64,000 bases of DNA, taken from contig CP154955.1 of assembly GCA_039621445.1 (NCBI GenBank), positions 54,999,341-55,063,340 of the forward strand. The letters run 5' to 3'. The translations under genes were made by a program, and so were the position numbers. Origin of the DNA: Euglena gracilis (taxonomy: Eukaryota; Euglenida; Euglenophyceae; Euglenales). The notes under the pieces are model-generated. The model saw nothing but the letters and a program-made list of their open reading frames with translations, had not been told where the DNA came from and did no database searches. This document shows, piece after piece, positions 61,403-64,000 of this stretch. Numbering within the stretch: the stretch's first letter is position 1; each line of letters opens with the position of its first letter.

Positions 61403-61824
61403 GGATTACGGATATGTATGGATGTAGGGACTGGAGGATGGCTGGATGGGATGGATGGAGGGATGGATGGATGTATGGTGGAGGGGGAGGGTTTGGGAGG
61501 GGGGAGGGATTGGATGGATATTTCCTGGTGGCTAGCAACGACATCTCTTGAGTGAAGCTTGGGGGGGGGTTTCAAAAAGCAAACCGTGGAGGAAATGCTG
61601 GACGTTTGTTCGTTCTTCTCCGACAAAAATTCGTGACCCCACTTTACCTGGCGGGCCTCTTCCCTCCTCCACATCACCACAATGCTTGTTTGTGGGAGTG
61701 GTGGATGGAGGTGGATTGGGAAGGTGGACATGTGATGGAGATGTGAGGTGAGGTTGCTCCACCCCCCTGAACTATCCACGATCCACACCAACCAAGCCAT
61801 TGGGGCCCGCCATCGGCAGGACAC

Positions 61825-61918
61825 CGCCATCGAAGCCGGCAGGATGGCCTGCCCCAGGATGACGATGAACGGGCCGCCCAGCTGGCTGGCGCTGATGGCG
61901 ATTGGGCAGGCAGCCGTG
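61825..61918 (-). CDS. CRT-like transporter, membrane exon
   Basis: The frame reads TAACPIAISASQLGGPFIVI, then LGQAILPASMA, to a GTGTCC donor; the open frame continues VSCRWR. CRT-like transporters have a helix pair with 'LPGxLQxLLxQxxIPxTMxxS'; LGGPFIVILGQAILPASMAVS matches at Gly-Pro, Leu, Gln, Ile-Leu-Pro, Met and Ser. Two acceptors (GCGATGCAG, or GCCATCAG 27 bases later) both give phase 2, the phase left by the exon at 63288. The exit in phase 0 fits the exon at 51931, across a 9.9-kb intron. Confidence 0.7.
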
Positions 61919-62039
61919 CTGCATCGCATCCCCCGGAGGGCCCACTCGGATTTCCACCAGCCAAGTTTGGACCAGCTGCGGTTGAGCCCCCCCCCCACGA
62001 TCCATCAGGAGCCATTGTTTCGGGCAAACAAAATTTTTT

Positions 62040-62215
62040 TCGATTTTTCAACTTTTTTTGACCTGTTTTTGACCCAAAGTCCATGGGTTTTGGGCCAGGA
62101 ACGGGGCGCTGCGGGGTTGAAAAACGCTCATTTTCAGCTCGAAAAAGGTTTTCCGGGTCTGGGAGGCCAAAAAACATCGTTTCGAATCAAAAAAATTTTC
62201 GATTTTTTTCGATTT
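62040..62215 (+). repeat. diverged 163-bp unit
   Basis: TTTGACCCAAAGTCCATGGG, TTGAAAAACGCTCATTTTCA and GGGAGGCCAAAAAACATCGT match the tandem at 53.33 kb with about one change in ten. Confidence 0.85.
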
Positions 62216-62219
62216 TTTT

Positions 62220-63285
62220 TCAAAACGAACCCTTAAGCAGAAAAAGCCTGGTTTGGGTTGGCGGCTCGTTGGCCCCCTGTGCCTGTTTAAGTCAACGTTC
62301 CCCCCCTTCAAGTGCACAGGCCATACAATTTTTTACCCACCCCAGAGTGTCACTGCTCACAGGGGTCACTGCTCTCCCCTCCCTCCCCTCTGCCCGTGTC
62401 CAATGAACACTTGCTGTTCAGGTGACAGAAGTTATGGTCTGAACAGCGAACAGAAATGTTCGTTGGATATGGGGCAGCTCAACTTCCGTCACCCAAATAC
62501 CAAAGTGTTTGTTGGACAGGGGGGGGGGGTTGGGCAGGTTGGGCAGTTTAGGGGTTGGGGTTGGCCAGGGGGAGCGCACTGGTGTAAGGGGTCCCTGGCC
62601 ACTCACCACACAAACTGGGCCAGAAGCGCCGGCCATAAACAGACAAGAAGCCTTGGTGTAACTAAGGGCAGCTATTTGCCTGTACTACACAATCGCTTCG
62701 TCACTGGCTACCCCCCCCCCGGGGGTGACTGACTGGTTTTTCTCAGAGTGAGTAACTGTTTTTTTGGCCCGGACCCGTTCATTGCATGGGGCGGGTGCCA
62801 GCCGCCCTTCTAACTACAACAAAAAGAATGGCCACCCAAAAGTGGATGGCTCCCAACACACCCCATTCTGGGCGTCTTTAGGACACTTTTTCTGTTGTTT
62901 TTGGGCCAAAAAAAGAACCTGTTCTCAAAATGTCGAACATGGCTTGGATGGGGAGGCAGTGGCTGCACAAGGGGCTTGTGGGTGGGGAAGGTGGGGAAGG
63001 CCAGGGAAAGATGGGCAGTGAGCTTGGGGGGGGGGGTGGCACAGACGCCTTTGTGTGCGAAAAGAACCCCGGACCAAGTGTAGAGAGACATGGTTCCAGA
63101 TCCATTTCTTTGCATTCCAAATGAATTTGATACCGATGCTCAGAGAGTCCAGAATGGAAGTCAGTTTCTGTCCAAATGAAATGCCCGAGACCTCCCAAAT
63201 GCACAACCCTCTCCACGTGGACCGGAGTGAACCGCCACCACTTAGACATTGGAAGTGCGCTGCAAAGGAAACTTCCCTGACTCCC
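62220..63285. other. intron, no exon seen
   Basis: Unique sequence with one G tract (62520) and short CCAGTCAGTCAC relatives near 62.73 kb. Confidence 0.35.
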
Positions 63286-63287
63286 AC

Positions 63288-63408
63288 CTCATACAGCCAA
63301 TGCTGTGTAAGACGCTGCCGACGGTGTCGCAGGCTCCCAGAAGGATGAGTTTTGCCTTGGGGATCCCCAAACAGTGGTCAGACCACACCCCATCCTTCGT
63401 CACACGTC
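63288..63408 (-). CDS. CRT-like transporter, most 5' exon in window
   Basis: A classical acceptor (CACTTTCCTCTGCAG) and a GTGGGA donor enclose RVTKDGVWSDHCLGIPKAKL, then ILLGACDTVGSVLHSIGCM. In CRT-like proteins an entry 'PKxKFxxLGxLDxxxxxLxxxG' helix precedes the 'LPGxLQxLLxQ' helix; KAKLILLGACDTVGSVLHSIG fits, and the next exon supplies the second helix. Thirty-nine codons, entry phase 1, exit phase 2, which fits 61918. GC3 is lower than in the other exons. The N-terminal helices must be encoded beyond position 64000. Confidence 0.7.
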
Positions 63409-63409
63409 C

Positions 63410-64000
63410 TGCAGAGGAAAGTGCGACCAAAGGAGGGGGCAGAATTGGCAAAAAAAAGCAAACCCATTAAAAAATATAAATGAACGAGGACAGTAGGAGA
63501 AGTTTAACCTTAGCCCCCCGGTGAAAAATGATATGCTTGCAGTCATCTTTGCATTCTCCTTGTTCCAAGGACACAGAAATAATATCCTTCAAAATGCATT
63601 CAATAAATAAATCATGCATCTCATCTGAACTGCACAGTGAAAAACTAAGAATCAAGAAGAAACTTGCAAAATGAGGGTGGCTTTATCCTGGAGACACAGG
63701 CGACCTCGCATAAAACAAGCACCAACAAAGCCCAAACCGTGCTGCACCACAGCAATGAGATGAAAATGAAAACTGTTAGGCTGCATGAGGGTCACGGACG
63801 CTCTTTCTCTTGTATGCACCAAGAGAAAAACAACGGCTCGCTCACAAATAAGAGCGCAGTCCCTTGGGTTCCCCATTTCCGTGAACCAGGTTTTCATTAG
63901 CGCTGAGCTCTTTGAAGGGGAAAAAAACGCATGAATAAATGCCCCTGGGTCCCCATCCCTGGCCCGCCCACCCGCCCCCCCCCCCCCGGGCTTGCCCTCT
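63410..64000. other. intron, no exon seen
   Basis: Unique AT-rich sequence. CCAGGTTTTCATTAGCGCTGAGCTC at 63.89 kb relates to the 55-bp tandem at 53.17 kb. The window ends in a C tract. Confidence 0.4.

Noticed and set aside
61288-61998. 236-codon minus frame through the GTAT array
   Set aside because: Only the part near 61.83-61.92 kb is exon-like; the rest is repeat-coded (THTYIH) or intron read-through.
63288-63408. DUF2235-type hydrolase motif (LILLGACDTVGSV)
   Set aside because: Superficially like the 'FLGxWDTVxxxG' motif of that family, but the next exon continues as CRT-like helices in phase, which explains the whole better.

Overview
This window is nuclear DNA of a eukaryote, probably a protist or alga, with a complex, repeat-swollen genome. 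The supporting signs are split genes with canonical AG acceptors and GT donors, introns of 0.8-10 kb, exons whose third codon positions are mostly G or C, dispersed TTAGGG/CCCTAA telomere-type arrays, long CA/GT microsatellites and poly-G/poly-C tracts. I see no bacterial or organellar gene, no rRNA and no intact tRNA. I cannot name the genus.

Every exon I can support is on the minus strand, so transcription runs from 64000 towards 1. (1) About 63.4-42.8 kb: a CRT-like (chloroquine-resistance-transporter-like) integral membrane transporter of the drug/metabolite transporter superfamily. I find nine exons, in the family's order, with compatible splice phases at nearly all joins; its 5' end lies beyond 64000. 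(2) About 37.5-16.5 kb: a gene for an unrecognised protein with acidic/basic coiled-coil exons, a Gly/Asp-rich linker, a hydrophobic segment and a proline-rich C-terminus. (3) About 15.35-12.61 kb: the 3' part of a gene with EF-hand-like segments. (4) Below 7 kb: proline/tyrosine-rich exon candidates of a further gene.

All the rest is intronic or intergenic and is packed with repeats: terminal-inverted-repeat (TIR) elements whose arms combine a short 'word' with a G/C tract; several dispersed families seen two to six times; microsatellites that often start just downstream of 5' splice sites; and a 53.2-61.4 kb satellite island inside the largest intron of the transporter gene. That island holds a 795-bp tandem duplication with telomere-type arrays at its joints, a 163-bp tandem, a 19-bp palindromic minisatellite and a GC-rich satellite.

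Exon borders were placed by eye from splice signals, reading frame and phase. Treat them as models to be tested with RNA evidence. The three upper genes have different domains and nothing shows that they act together.
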